Below, piece by piece: positions 18,224-28,824 of a DNA stretch of 64,000 bases. Both the position numbers and the translations under genes were made by a program. Position 1 is the first letter of the stretch. Each line of letters starts with the position of its first letter. The stretch is taken from positions 1 to 64,000 of the forward strand of contig NZ_JAMRXH010000003.1 in assembly GCF_023740735.1 (NCBI RefSeq), read 5' to 3'. The notes beneath the pieces are model-generated. The model was given only the letters and a program-made list of their open reading frames with translations, made no database searches and had not been told where the DNA came from. This stretch comes from Nocardia sp. CDC159. GTDB lineage: Bacteria > Actinomycetota > Actinomycetes > Mycobacteriales > Mycobacteriaceae.

Positions 18224-19645
18224 TCAGTGGTCCTCCTCGCCGATGCGGTGCACGTGAATGAGGTTGGTGGAGCCGATGGTGCCCGGTGGGGAACCGGCCA
18301 CGATCACGACCAGATCGCCCTTGGAGTAGCGCCCCAGCGACAGCAGCTCCTTGTCGACCTGGCCGATCATCTCGTCGGTGGTGCCCACCGGCGGCACGAG
18401 GAAGGTCTCGGTGCCCCACGTGAGGGCGAGCTGGCTGCGCACCTCCGGCAGCGGCGTGAACGCCAGCAGCGGCAGCGGGGTGTGCAGGCGGGCCAGGCGG
18501 CGCACGGTGTCACCGGACTGGGTGAACGCCACCAGCGCCTTGGCGTTGAGCCGCTCACCGATATCGCGGGCGGCGTAGGAGATCACGCCGCGCTTGGTCC
18601 GCGGGACGTGCGTCAAAGGCGGTACCCGCGTGGAGGATTCGGCCTCCACCGCGTGCACGATGCGGGCCATGGTCCGCACCGCCTCGATCGGGTACTGGCC
18701 GACCGAGGTCTCCCCCGACAGCATCACCGCGTCGGCGCCGTCGAGCACCGCGTTGGCCACGTCGGAGGCCTCCGCGCGGGTCGGGCGGGAGTTGCCGATC
18801 ATCGACTCCAGCATCTGGGTGGCCACGATGACGGGCTTGGCGTTCTCGCGGGCCATCTGGATCGCGCGCTTCTGCACCAGCGGCACCTGCTCGAGCGGCA
18901 GCTCCACGCCCAGATCGCCGCGGGCGACCATGATCGCGTCGAAGGCCAGCACGATCGCCTCGAGGTTGTCGATGGCCTCGGGCTTCTCCAGCTTGCCGAT
19001 CACCGGCACGCGGCGGCCGACGCGATCCATCACGTCGTGCACCAGCTCCACGTCCGACGGCGAGCGCACGAACGACAGCGCGATGAAGTCGACGCCCAGC
19101 TTCAGGGCGAATTCCAGGTCTTCGATGTCCTTCTCGGACAGGGCGGGCACCGACACGTCCATGCCGGGCAGCGACACGCCCTTGTTGTTGGAGACCGGCC
19201 CGCCCTCGGTGACCCGGCAGACCACGTCGTTGCCGTCGACGCGGGTGACCGTCAGGCCCACCTTGCCGTCGTCGACGAGCAGGCGGTCGCCCGCCTTGGC
19301 GTCCTGCGCCAGTTGCTTGTAGGTGGTGGAGACGCGGTCGTGGGTGCCCTCGATGTCATCGACGGTGATCCGCACCTCCTCTCCGGTGGCCCAGGTGGTG
19401 CGGCCGTCGATGAAACGGCCGAGGCGAATCTTGGGGCCCTGCAGATCGGCGAGAATGCCGACGGCGCGGCCCAATTGGTCCGCCGCCTTGCGAACCTTGT
19501 GGTAATTCTCGGCGTGATCGGAGTGTTCGCCGTGGCTGAAATTCAACCGGGCCACGTCCATGCCGCTTTCGACAAGTTCGCGGATCCGGTCCTCGGAGGC
19601 CGTTGCCGGCCCGAGGGTGCACACAATCTTTGTCCGTCGCATCAC
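18224..19645 (-). CDS. pyk: Pyruvate kinase
   Basis: This 473-residue glycolytic enzyme converts phosphoenolpyruvate and ADP to pyruvate and ATP. Signatures are TKIVCTLGPATAS and ARLNFSHG at the N-terminus, the active-site block GKLEKPEAIDNLEAI, MVARGDLGVELP, and ATQMLESMI. I choose GTG 19645 as start because a TAGGCT box lies exactly seven bases before it (leaderless). ATG 19642 is the next codon, so the difference is one residue. tesB follows one base after its stop. Confidence 0.97.
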   Translation of the reverse strand: MMRRTKIVCTLGPATASEDRIRELVESGMDVARLNFSHGEHSDHAENYHKVRKAADQLGRAVGILADLQGPKIRLGRFIDGRTTWATGEEVRITVDDIEGTHDRVSTTYKQLAQDAKAGDRLLVDDGKVGLTVTRVDGNDVVCRVTEGGPVSNNKGVSLPGMDVSVPALSEKDIEDLEFALKLGVDFIALSFVRSPSDVELVHDVMDRVGRRVPVIGKLEKPEAIDNLEAIVLAFDAIMVARGDLGVELPLEQVPLVQKRAIQMARENAKPVIVATQMLESMIGNSRPTRAEASDVANAVLDGADAVMLSGETSVGQYPIEAVRTMARIVHAVEAESSTRVPPLTHVPRTKRGVISYAARDIGERLNAKALVAFTQSGDTVRRLARLHTPLPLLAFTPLPEVRSQLALTWGTETFLVPPVGTTDEMIGQVDKELLSLGRYSKGDLVVIVAGSPPGTIGSTNLIHVHRIGEEDH

Positions 19646-19652
19646 GTGCTCG

Positions 19653-19658
19653 AGCCTA
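19653..19658 (-). promoter_or_regulatory. Predicted leaderless promoter (-10) of pyk
   Basis: TAGGCT on the minus strand, seven bases from GTG 19645, decides the start codon of pyk. Confidence 0.5.
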
Positions 19659-19726
19659 GTCCTGTCGATGATCGACTGCCGCGCGGGCATACCCCTCGCT
19701 ATCAATCGAACAAACCATGACGCGCG

Positions 19727-20395
19727 TCACCTGGCCACATGCCGCGCAAGCCGGGTTTCCAGGCGGGTTTGCGCAAATCCCAGTATCAAACAAATTATCC
19801 AGTAGTACACCGCCGCGACACCATAGAGCGCGAAGAAGTCGAACGTCGGCGCGGCCGCCAACTGCGCCACCCGCAACAGTTCAGTCACCAAGATCGTGGA
19901 CGCCAGCGAGGTGTCCTTCACCAGCGAGATGAGGGTGTTGGACAGCGGCGGCACCGCGATGCGCGCGGCCTGCGGAAGGATGATCGAGCCGAGGGTCTGC
20001 ACATGCGACAGGCCCAGCGCCTGCGAGGCCTCCCACTGGCCGTGCGCGACCGACAGGATCGACGCGCGCACCACCTCAGCGGCGTAACCGCCGACATTGA
20101 GGCTGAAGGCGACGATCGCGGCCGGGAACGGGTCGATCACGATGCCGAGCTGCGGCAGCGCGTAGAACACGATGAACAGCTGCACCAGCAGCGGCGTGCC
20201 GCGGATGATCGAGATGTAGAACCTGGCCGCCGCCGACAGGGGCCAGATCGTCGACATGCGCGCCAGCGCGACCAGCAGCGCGATCACCAGGCCGATGACG
20301 AAGCTGATCGCGGTCAGCGGCAGCGTCTTGGTGACCGTCGCCTCCAGCATCGGCCAGAGGTTGTGTCGAATGAGCGTCCAGGTAGCTGAGTCCAT
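19727..20395 (-). CDS. Polar amino acid ABC permease (HisM/GlnP type)
   Basis: This 222-residue inner-membrane permease has about five transmembrane segments. The coupling EAA loop reads GQWEASQALGLSHVQTLGSI, and FYISIIRGTPLLVQLF is the usual second-segment signature. The family imports cystine, glutamine, histidine and similar substrates. It lies 22 bases downstream of its binding protein. No ATP-binding gene follows: the next gene in this direction is pyk. Confidence 0.92.
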   Translation of the reverse strand: MDSATWTLIRHNLWPMLEATVTKTLPLTAISFVIGLVIALLVALARMSTIWPLSAAARFYISIIRGTPLLVQLFIVFYALPQLGIVIDPFPAAIVAFSLNVGGYAAEVVRASILSVAHGQWEASQALGLSHVQTLGSIILPQAARIAVPPLSNTLISLVKDTSLASTILVTELLRVAQLAAAPTFDFFALYGVAAVYYWIICLILGFAQTRLETRLARHVAR

Positions 20396-20417
20396 ACCGG
20401 GGGGCTAGGTTACCCGG

Positions 20418-21176
20418 CTATTTGCTCACATCCGTACCGAAGTACTTGTCGGAGATCTTGGCCAGCGTGCCGTCGGCGCGCAGTTGGTCCAGGGCCTTGT
20501 CGACGTCCTCGATCAGCCTGGTCTCGTCCTTGCGCGCGGCGAGGACCTGCTTGCTGGTCTCGCCGGTCTTGGTGACCACCTTGATTTCGCTGGTGCCGTG
20601 CTGCTTGGTGTACTCGCCGACGGCCAGGGTGTCGTTGACGGTGGCGTCGACGCGGCCCTGCTTGAGCAGCTGGACCGCCTGCACGAAGCCCTCGACCGCC
20701 TCGACCTTGCAGCCCGCGCCCGCGGCCACCTTGCCCCAGTTGCTGGTCGCCGACTGGGCGCAGGTCTTGCCCCGCAGGTCGGCCAGGTTGGTGATCGAGC
20801 CGTTGTTGACGTTGGTCACCAGCACACCGTCGGAGGTGGTGTAGGGCTGGGACAGGCTGTACTTGTTCTGCCGGTCGGCGTTGAGCGTCACCTGATTGGC
20901 GACCAGATCGAAGCGCTTGGACTCCAGTCCGGCGAAGATGGCATCCCACGGGGTCTGCACGAATTCGACCTTCTTGCCGAGCTTGTCGGCCACGGCCTGC
21001 ACGACCTCGATGTCGTAGCCGGTGAGCTTGCCGTCGCCGCCCTGGAAGCTGAACGGGGCATAGGTCCCCTCGGTGCCGACCTTCAGCACGTTGGGGTCAC
21101 TCCCGCCGCCACAGGCGCTCAGCAGCCCGGTGGTGGCGACGACGGCGACTACGGCGGCGAACAGCTTGCGACGCAA
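20418..21176 (-). CDS. Polar amino acid ABC substrate-binding lipoprotein
   Basis: This is a type II (SBP_bac_3) amino acid-binding protein of 252 residues with a signal peptide ending in the lipobox LLSAC. Typical blocks are TYAPFSFQGGDGKLTGYDIE, VEFVQTPWDAIFAGLESKRFD (in part) and the ATSNWGK region. I set the start at TTG 21176, which has GGAGAGG seven bases upstream and gives a standard signal peptide. Codons further upstream add 16 residues without a binding site. Ligand specificity is not readable. Confidence 0.9.
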   Translation of the reverse strand: MRRKLFAAVVAVVATTGLLSACGGGSDPNVLKVGTEGTYAPFSFQGGDGKLTGYDIEVVQAVADKLGKKVEFVQTPWDAIFAGLESKRFDLVANQVTLNADRQNKYSLSQPYTTSDGVLVTNVNNGSITNLADLRGKTCAQSATSNWGKVAAGAGCKVEAVEGFVQAVQLLKQGRVDATVNDTLAVGEYTKQHGTSEIKVVTKTGETSKQVLAARKDETRLIEDVDKALDQLRADGTLAKISDKYFGTDVSK

Positions 21177-21244
21177 TGGAGTACCTCTCCGGCAGTATGC
21201 GGACATTTCTCGCACACGAGACACATAGAACCGCCACAGCCTAC

Positions 21245-21265
21245 GGCCCTCGCTGCGCTCGGGCC
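21245..21265. repeat. Short palindromic intergenic element
   Basis: GGCCC and GGGCC arms enclose TCGCTGCGCTC. A related box (CGAGCGAAGCGAGG) lies at about 21319-21333 in the same gap between the TM2-domain gene and the binding-protein gene. Such SGAGCG-NAGCGAGG boxes look like members of a dispersed palindromic family, but two examples are not proof. Confidence 0.35.
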
Positions 21266-21335
21266 ACTATTGGGATCATCGTGGCGTTTTTCGGTCCTAT
21301 GGCCAAGCCTCCCCGTTTCCGAGCGAAGCGAGGAA

Positions 21336-21758
21336 TCAGCTCTCCTGCAGCGGCAGGCCGTTTCGGTCGCGGACCTTGCCGGTGAGGATGAGGATGCCGT
21401 CGATGATTCCCCAGATGTGGCCGACGCCGCAGGTGACGACGCTGACCACGAGCTGGGCCACGCCGATGCCCGGGTAGCCGAGGTAGAAGCGGCCGACGCC
21501 CGCCCAGCCGAGGAAGATCTGCAGCAGGCCCGCGACGAGTTTGGACTTGTCGGAATACGGCTCGCCGTAGATGTTGCGGCCGTAGGGGGCCGCGGGGTCC
21601 ATGCCGGGCGGGACCGGGGCGGGCGGGTAGGCGCCGTAGGGCTGGCCGTACTGGGGTTGCGGGTAGGTGGGCTGCCCGTCCTGGGGCTGGCCCGGACCGG
21701 TGCCGGGCGGGCCGTACTGCGGGCCGTAACCGGGCTGTTGCTGGTAGGGATCGGTCAC
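21336..21758 (-). CDS. TM2-domain membrane protein
   Basis: A Pro/Gln/Tyr/Gly-rich low-complexity N-terminus (about 75 residues) precedes a TM2 domain: a KSKLVAGLLQIFLGW helix, the GRFYLGYPGIGVAQL turn, then a second helix ending in GIIDGILIL. The total is 140 residues from GTG 21758, which has GAGGAGGA upstream. TM2 proteins are small inner-membrane proteins without an agreed function. It lies 53 bases downstream of lgt in the same direction. Confidence 0.85.
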   Translation of the reverse strand: MTDPYQQQPGYGPQYGPPGTGPGQPQDGQPTYPQPQYGQPYGAYPPAPVPPGMDPAAPYGRNIYGEPYSDKSKLVAGLLQIFLGWAGVGRFYLGYPGIGVAQLVVSVVTCGVGHIWGIIDGILILTGKVRDRNGLPLQES

Positions 21759-21811
21759 TGCTGGTCCTCCTCGATGCCGGACCGATCCGGCGGTGCGGAT
21801 CGGCCCGCTGC

Positions 21812-23077
21812 TCAATCCTGGCCGGATTCAGCGGCTTTCGCCGCCTTGGTGGCGGCCGAATCGGTCGAGGAGTTATCGCCCTTCGACTCGGATTCGTTGC
21901 CCGCGTCGGCCCGCTCCGGCTCGGCCTTGGCAGCGGTCGTCGCGGCCTCGCTCGCCGGGGCGGTCGTCGCGGCCTCGGTTTCCGAGACGGTCGGCTCGGC
22001 CTCGGTCGCCTTCGGCGTCACCACGGTCGGCTCCGTTGCGGAGGGCTCCGACTCAGCGGCCTCGGATTCGGCCTTCGCCGCCCGCTTTTCGCTCGCGGCC
22101 ACCGAGTCCTCCGATGCCGCTTCGGCTTCCGACTGCGCCCCGCGGGCCCGCAGTGCGGCCAGCTGCCACGGCCACGGGCGGTCGGTGCCGGGCCGCAGCA
22201 GCTCCGCCGTCTCGCGACCGCGGGTGGCGAGCAGGAAATACGCGATGGCGCCGAGGAACACGATCGTCGAGGTGTAGGTGTTGATGCGGATGCCGAACAG
22301 GTGGGTGGCCTCGTCGTCGCGCAGCAGCTCCACCCAGAACCTGCCGAAGGTGTAGATCGCCACGTACAGCGCGAACAACCGGCCGTGACCGATGCGGTAG
22401 CGCCGGTCCAGCCACACCAGCACCGCGACGCCCAGCAGATTCCACAGCAGTTCGTAGAGGAAGGTCGGCTGCACGACCTTCTGCACCACGCCGGTGGAGA
22501 CCCCGTTCATCATGTCCAACCGGCCGTCGGACCCGAAGCGCTCGTAGATCTCGAGACCCCACGGCAGATCGGTCTCGCGGCCGTAGAGCTCCTGGTTGAA
22601 GTAGTTGCCCAACCGGCCGATGGCCTGCGCCAGCAGGATGCCCGGCGCGATCGCGTCGCCGAAGGCGGGCAACGGGATTCGATACACCCGGCAGCCGATC
22701 CAGGCGCCGACGCCGCCGAGCAGCACCGCGCCCCAGATGCCGAGGCCGCCCTCCCACACCTTCAGCGCGTTCATCGGATTGCCGTCCGCGCCGAAATACT
22801 TCTGCCAGTCGGTGGCCACGTGATACAGCCGTCCGCCGATCAATCCGAACGGCACCGCGAACATGGCGACGTCGAGCACCGCGCCCTGCTGCCCGCCGCG
22901 CTGCTGCCACCGCTTCTCACCCCACCAGATGGCGATGATGATGCCCAGGATGATGCACAACGCGTACGCCCGCAGCGGCAGCGGCCCGAGATACCACACA
23001 CCGCGCGGCGGGCTGGGCAGGTAGGCCAGCACGGCCGACGACGCAACGACACTGTCTGCCAGGACTGGAAAAGTCAC
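21812..23077 (-). CDS. lgt: Prolipoprotein diacylglyceryl transferase with a long acidic tail
   Basis: Lgt transfers diacylglycerol from phosphatidylglycerol to the lipobox cysteine, the first step for the lipoproteins in this window. About seven membrane segments fill residues 20-300, with the signature AQAIGRLGNYFNQELYG and the downstream ETDLPWGLEIY loop. The remaining ~115 residues form an Ala/Glu/Ser/Thr-rich tail without predicted structure, presumably cytoplasmic, that is absent from short homologues. The GTG start at 23077 follows a TACGGT box by six bases. Its place next to trpA is a known Mycobacteriales arrangement. Confidence 0.95.
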   Translation of the reverse strand: MTFPVLADSVVASSAVLAYLPSPPRGVWYLGPLPLRAYALCIILGIIIAIWWGEKRWQQRGGQQGAVLDVAMFAVPFGLIGGRLYHVATDWQKYFGADGNPMNALKVWEGGLGIWGAVLLGGVGAWIGCRVYRIPLPAFGDAIAPGILLAQAIGRLGNYFNQELYGRETDLPWGLEIYERFGSDGRLDMMNGVSTGVVQKVVQPTFLYELLWNLLGVAVLVWLDRRYRIGHGRLFALYVAIYTFGRFWVELLRDDEATHLFGIRINTYTSTIVFLGAIAYFLLATRGRETAELLRPGTDRPWPWQLAALRARGAQSEAEAASEDSVAASEKRAAKAESEAAESEPSATEPTVVTPKATEAEPTVSETEAATTAPASEAATTAAKAEPERADAGNESESKGDNSSTDSAATKAAKAAESGQD

Positions 23078-23083
23078 GGCCCC

Positions 23084-23089
23084 ACCGTA
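23084..23089 (-). promoter_or_regulatory. Predicted near-leaderless promoter (-10) of lgt
   Basis: TACGGT on the minus strand lies six bases before the GTG at 23077. It suggests that lgt can be transcribed apart from the trp genes, whose last stop lies about 300 bases upstream. Bases 23090-23384 otherwise show no recognisable gene. Confidence 0.4.
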
Positions 23090-23384
23090 ACGGAATACGC
23101 CGACGACGCGCCCGCGGGTCCGGGCGTGCCTCGCTCGGTCGGTGCCGGACCCCTCGACCGCGCGCCGCCCGTCCGACCGGCGCACCCAGCATCGACACGG
23201 CGAGTCCGACCGGCCGCACCGCATCCGAGAACGACGCGACTACGCCAGCGACAGTGGCGAATTCGGCCACAGCAAGCCAGCGACTCGTCCGGGTACGGCG
23301 GGAACGGCCATCGGCGCACCCCATTCCGTTCACGGTCCCGCGAAGGACCGCTATCGGGAAATACGACGTAAGCCGGTGAACGGT

Positions 23385-24250
23385 TCAGGACGCGACGGCG
23401 GCCGAGCGCACACCCTCGGCGAGTTCGGCGGTGAGCGCCCGCACCGCGTCCAGGCTCTCGGCCGCGGCCGAGACCAGCGCCGAACCCACGATGACACCGT
23501 CGGCATAGGCGGCGATCTCGGCGGCCTGCGCGCCGCTGCGCACGCCCAGGCCCACACCGATCGGAATATCGGAATGGGCACGGATGCGGGCGCACAGCTC
23601 CGGCGCCATCGTCGACACCGTGTCGCGGGCGCCGGTCACGCCCATGGTCGAGGCGGCGTAGACGAAGCCGCTCGACGCCTCGAGCGTCATGGCCAGCCGC
23701 TCCTCGGTCGAGGACGGGGCCACCAGGAAGATGCGATCCAGATCGTGTGCCCGCGCGGCGGCCAGCCACTCGTCCGCCTCGTCCGGAATCAGATTCGGGG
23801 TGATCATGCCCAGCCCACCGGCGGCGGCCAGATCGCGGGCGAACCGGTCGATGCCGTACTGCAGCACCGGATTCCAGTAGGTCATCACGACGGCCTTGCC
23901 GCCCGCGGCCGTGATCGCCTCGACCACGCCGAACACGTCGCGCACCCGCACCCCGCCACGCAGCGCCTGTTCGGTGGCGGCCTGGATGGTCGGGCCGTCC
24001 ATCACCGGATCGGAGTAGGCGACGCCGACTTCGATGATGTCGCACCCGGATTCGACCATGGCGGTGCAGGCGGCGATGGAACCGCCCAGATCCGGATATC
24101 CCGCGGGCAGGTAGCCGATCAGCGCGGCCCGGTTCTCGGTGCGGCAGGCGGCGAAGGTGGCCCCTAGGCGGCTCACGGCGTCGCCTCGCTGGCGCTCGGC
24201 GCCGCCGTTCGCCGAGGGCGCTGTGCCCGATGGTTCGGTCGCAAGCTCCC

Positions 24251-24254
<4 letters not shown>
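23385..24254 (-). CDS. trpA: Tryptophan synthase alpha chain with repeat-encoded N-terminus
   Basis: TrpA cleaves indole-3-glycerol phosphate to indole, which passes to TrpB. The TIM-barrel core begins at about [20 protein letters not shown], with the catalytic Glu in CDIIEVGV and Asp in YSDPVMDGP. Two starts are possible. GTG 24254 overlaps the trpB stop (GTGA), as expected for coupling, and gives 289 residues. GTG 24176, with GAGG eight bases upstream, gives a normal-length 263. The extra 26 residues of the long form are encoded by a dispersed repeat that also opens hisA. The long form fits the overlap habit of this operon; which is used in the cell is not certain. Confidence 0.93.
24183..24254 (-). 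repeat. Dispersed repeat copy 1, coding for the TrpA N-terminus
   Basis: Seventy-two bases reading from the long trpA start codon align without gaps to 34066-34137 at the hisA start: 56 of 72 identical by hand count. Both ends are best conserved: the 5' end GTGAG.GAGCTTGCGA.CGAACC and the 3' end GAGCGCCAGCGAGGC. The encoded peptides share ELA.EP...A and ERQRG. Confidence 0.85.
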
Positions 24255-25509
<1,255 letters not shown>

Positions 25510-25513
<4 letters not shown>

Positions 25514-26334
25514 CGGCTGGCACCCCGGCGCAGCGGGCGCGGGCACGACGGGTGGGTGCCCGCGGTGACCAGTTCGGAAACGGCCGCGCGCGGGTCGCCG
25601 CTGGTCACCAGGCTCTCGCCGACGAGCACGGCATCCGCGCCCGCACCGGCGTAGGCCAGCAGGTCGGCGGTGCCGTTGATACCGGACTCGGCGACGCGGA
25701 TGATCTCGGTGGGCAGGCCGGGGGCGATGCGGGCGAATACGTCGCGATCGACCTCGAGGGTCTTGAGGTTGCGGGCGTTCACGCCGATCACCGAGGCGCC
25801 GGCCTCCAGGGCTCGGTCGGCTTCCTCTTCGGTGTGCACCTCGACCAGGGCGGTCATGCCCAGCGATTCGGTGCGGTCGATCAGCGAGGCCAGCACGTCC
25901 TGTTCCAGCGCGGCCACGATCAGCAGGATGACGTCGGCGCCGTGGGCGCGGGCCTCGTGGATCTGATAGGGCCCGACGACGAAGTCCTTACGCAGGATCG
26001 GCACGTCGACCACCGCGCGCACGGCGTCCAGGTCGGCCAGCGAGCCGTGGAAGCGGCGCTGTTCGGTGAGCACGCTGATGATGCGCGCGCCGCCGTCCTC
26101 ATACGCCTTGGCGAGCTGGGCCGGGTCCGGGATGTCGGCCAGCGAACCCTTCGAGGGGCTGGCCCGCTTGACCTCCGCGATCACTCCCACGCCGTCCTGA
26201 TGCAGCGCGGCCAGTGCGTTGCGCGGCGACGGCGCCGCGGCGGCGGCCTTCTTGACGGCCTGGAAATCCAGGATGGCTTCCCGAGCGGCCACATCCGCCC
26301 GGACCCCGTCGAGAATCGAGTCGAGTACCGTCAT
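25510..26334 (-). CDS. trpC: Indole-3-glycerol phosphate synthase
   Basis: This 274-residue TIM-barrel enzyme closes the indole ring. Motifs are [12 protein letters not shown] (catalytic Lys), the ILRKDFVV strand, [10 protein letters not shown] and the phosphate-binding VAESGI near the C-terminus. It is the monofunctional form without a TrpF domain. A Shine-Dalgarno (AGAAAGGA) lies upstream of the ATG, preceded by a conspicuous hairpin in the 145-base gap after the membrane-protein gene. Confidence 0.96.
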
Positions 26335-26355
26335 CTGGCTCGAATCCTTTCTGGG

Positions 26356-26397
26356 GAGACGGACTTACTGCCTGAGAATCCCCCCAGGCGCTGTCTC
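26356..26397 (-). promoter_or_regulatory. Nested stem-loop in the trpC leader
   Basis: On the minus strand GGTGAGAC pairs with GTCTCCCC (one mismatch), and inside it GCCTG pairs with CAGGC, just ahead of the trpC Shine-Dalgarno. A TACTCT box about 35 bases further upstream could be a promoter. Candidate roles are a cis-regulatory RNA or a processing site within the trp message. I do not recognise a known riboswitch family. Confidence 0.4.
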
Positions 26398-26479
26398 ACC
26401 GATGCTGATAAAGAGTAAATGGCTATGTTTGTCGGACCGACGGCGGGGTGTTCTGCGTCGCATCGAACCCGAGGCCTTA

Positions 26480-27262
26480 TCATCGCCGTCCCGGATCGTC
26501 GTCGGTCGGATCGGCGCCCGCGTCCAGGGCGTCCCACAGCACGCGCTCGGACAACTGGCCCGATGCCGCCTGGTCGGCCGGGCGGTCCGGGGTATCCGAT
26601 TGCCGCCGCGCGGCTTTCGCCTGCCGTTCGGCCACCTGTTCGGCGGCCGCGGCGCGCCGGAAGACCGGATTGTCGTACTTGCCCGACAGCCGGGCCGTGG
26701 TCTCGGGCATGCGCGCCAGCAACACCCCCGCCGCGAAGGCCGCCAGCGCGCCCAGCACGCTCAGTAATGCGGGGAACGTGGCCGTGGTGACCTGGTCCAC
26801 CCGCGCCCGCGCGGGCAATTCGGCCAGCGTGGCCGCGCGCTCGGTCACGTTGCCGCGATGGGCCAGCATGGCGGCCCCCGGCACCGCGGCCGCCGCGGCC
26901 ACCACCGCGACGATCACCCCGACCAGCCGCCGCAGCCACCCGCGGGTGGCCAGGACGGCCGCGACCGAGGCCAGCAGCACCAGGGCCAGCGGCGTCAGCG
27001 CACCGAACCACAACCCACCGTTCAGATGCCGAGTCCGCGGCTCGGTGAGCCCGTCCGAGGACGTCAGCGTCACCCATGTCAGCCGCGACGAGCCCCACAG
27101 CGCCACCGCCGCCACCGCGAGCAGCAGCACCGGCCCGATCGGATACCTGCGCGGATTGGCCGCCGCGTCCGAGGGGGCCTGCCGCGGGTCGGCATCGGCG
27201 CGATCGGCACCGGCCGGGTCCGGTGAATTCGGCTGCGGGCGTTCGGGTTCCGGAGCGGTCAT
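26480..27262 (-). CDS. Trp-operon-associated membrane protein (TIGR02234 family)
   Basis: This 260-residue protein has a Pro/Ala-rich cytoplasmic N-terminus, four hydrophobic segments (about residues 45-65, 85-105, 115-135 and 175-195) and a charged tail. Its place between trpE and trpC, and the LTWVTL and LSALGAL-like membrane blocks, match the conserved Mycobacteriales family (Rv1610 position). A role in tryptophan or indole handling has been suggested only from gene order. Its ATG overlaps the trpE stop by four bases. Confidence 0.88.
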   Translation of the reverse strand: MTAPEPERPQPNSPDPAGADRADADPRQAPSDAAANPRRYPIGPVLLLAVAAVALWGSSRLTWVTLTSSDGLTEPRTRHLNGGLWFGALTPLALVLLASVAAVLATRGWLRRLVGVIVAVVAAAAAVPGAAMLAHRGNVTERAATLAELPARARVDQVTTATFPALLSVLGALAAFAAGVLLARMPETTARLSGKYDNPVFRRAAAAEQVAERQAKAARRQSDTPDRPADQAASGQLSERVLWDALDAGADPTDDDPGRR

Positions 27263-28824
27263 CGATCCTTGCCGTCGGAGTCGGGGGCGAAGGTGCGCAC
27301 GGTCTGGGCGGCGGCGACGGCCTTGAGGACGGCCATGGCCTTGTTGCGCGATTCGGTGTCCTCGTAGTCGGCCTTGGAGTCGGCGACGATGCCCGCGCCC
27401 GCCTGCACGTAGGCGATGCCGTCCTTGAGCAGCGCGGTGCGGATGGCGATGGCGGTGTCGGCGTCGCCAGCGAAGTCGAGATAGCCGACCACACCCGCGT
27501 AGACGCCGCGGCGGGTCGGCTCGAGCTCCTCGATCAGCTCCATCGCGCGGACCTTTGGCGCGCCGGAAAGGGTGCCCGCGGGGAAGCAGGCCTGCACCGC
27601 GTCGAGGGCGATGCGGCCGGGTGCGAGCCGGCCGGAGACCGTCGAGACCAGATGCATGACATGGCTGTAGCGCTCGACGTGGCGATAGTCGGTGACCCGG
27701 ACCGTACCCGGCTGGCACACCCGGCCCAGATCGTTGCGCCCGAGGTCGACGAGCATGAGATGCTCGGCGTTCTCCTTCTCGTCGGCCAGCAGATCCTTCT
27801 CCAGCAGCAGATCGTCCTCGTCGGTCGCGCCGCGCCAGCGGGTGCCCGCGATCGGATGCGTCGTCGCCACGCCGTCGACCACCGTCACCAGCGATTCCGG
27901 GCTGGAACCGACGATCGAGAAGGCCGTGCCGCCCGAGCCGTCCGGCACATGCAGCAGATACATGTACGGGCTCGGATTCGACGCGCGCAGCATGCGATAC
28001 AGATCCAGCGCGCTGCCGTCGTAGTCCATCTCGAACCGCTGCGACAGCACCACCTGGAACGCCTCGCCCGCCTCGATCTCCCCGACCAGCCGCCGCACGC
28101 CCGCGCCGAACTCCTCGGCGGTGCGCTGGCGACGGAAGTCCGGATCGGGCCGGTCGAAGATCGAGACGGTCGACTCCGCGGGCGCGGCCAGCGCCGCGGT
28201 CATCCGGTCGAGCCGGGCGAGCGCGTCGTCGTAGGCCTCGTCGACATGCTCGTCGGTGCCGTTCCAGTTGACCGCGTTGGCGATGAGCGTGATCGCGCCC
28301 TCGTGATGGTCGAACGCGGCCAGATCGGTGGCCAGCAGCATCACCATGTCCGGCACGTGCAGATCGTCGGTGGCGTGTTCGGGCAGCCGCTCGAGCCGTC
28401 GCACGATGTCGTAGGCGAGATAGCCGACCAGGCCGCCGGTCAGCGGCGGCAGGCCGGGCAGCCGCTCCGAGCGCAGCAGCTGCAGGGTGTCGCGCAGCGC
28501 GACCAGCGGATCCCCGCCGGAGGGCGCGTCGGCCGGGGTGGCGCCCAGCCAGGCCGCCTGCCCGTCCACCACGGTCAGCGCGGTGGGACTGCCCGCGCCG
28601 ATGAACGACCAGCGCGACCAGGACCGCCCGTTCTCGGCGGACTCGAGCAGGAACGTACCCGCCCGATCGGCGGCCAGCTTGCGATAGGCCGAGAGCGGAG
28701 TCTCCGAGTCCGCCAACACCTTTCGCGTCACCGGCACCACACGGTGCTCGGCCGCCAGCGCCCGGAACTGCTCGCGCGTCGTGGTGGTGGGATCGTTGAG
28801 CCGGTCGGATGAGGGGCCGTGCAT
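27259..28824 (-). CDS. trpE: Anthranilate synthase component I
   Basis: This 521-residue chorismate-using enzyme makes anthranilate with ammonia from TrpG, which is not in the window. The N-terminal LLESAEN is the tryptophan feedback site. The catalytic domain has SPSPYMY-like [29 protein letters not shown] and the C-terminal AGAGIVADS. The start ATG 28824 gives the usual length; codons further upstream have no similarity. It heads the trp operon. I looked for a leader peptide with tandem Trp codons in the 180 bases upstream and found none. Confidence 0.96.
   Translation of the reverse strand: MHGPSSDRLNDPTTTTREQFRALAAEHRVVPVTRKVLADSETPLSAYRKLAADRAGTFLLESAENGRSWSRWSFIGAGSPTALTVVDGQAAWLGATPADAPSGGDPLVALRDTLQLLRSERLPGLPPLTGGLVGYLAYDIVRRLERLPEHATDDLHVPDMVMLLATDLAAFDHHEGAITLIANAVNWNGTDEHVDEAYDDALARLDRMTAALAAPAESTVSIFDRPDPDFRRQRTAEEFGAGVRRLVGEIEAGEAFQVVLSQRFEMDYDGSALDLYRMLRASNPSPYMYLLHVPDGSGGTAFSIVGSSPESLVTVVDGVATTHPIAGTRWRGATDEDDLLLEKDLLADEKENAEHLMLVDLGRNDLGRVCQPGTVRVTDYRHVERYSHVMHLVSTVSGRLAPGRIALDAVQACFPAGTLSGAPKVRAMELIEELEPTRRGVYAGVVGYLDFAGDADTAIAIRTALLKDGIAYVQAGAGIVADSKADYEDTESRNKAMAVLKAVAAAQTVRTFAPDSDGKDR

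Noticed and set aside
21263..21291. Terminator-like GCCAC-N13-GTGGC followed by a T-run
   Set aside because: The T-run is on the plus strand, but no plus-strand gene ends here; both neighbouring genes are on the minus strand.
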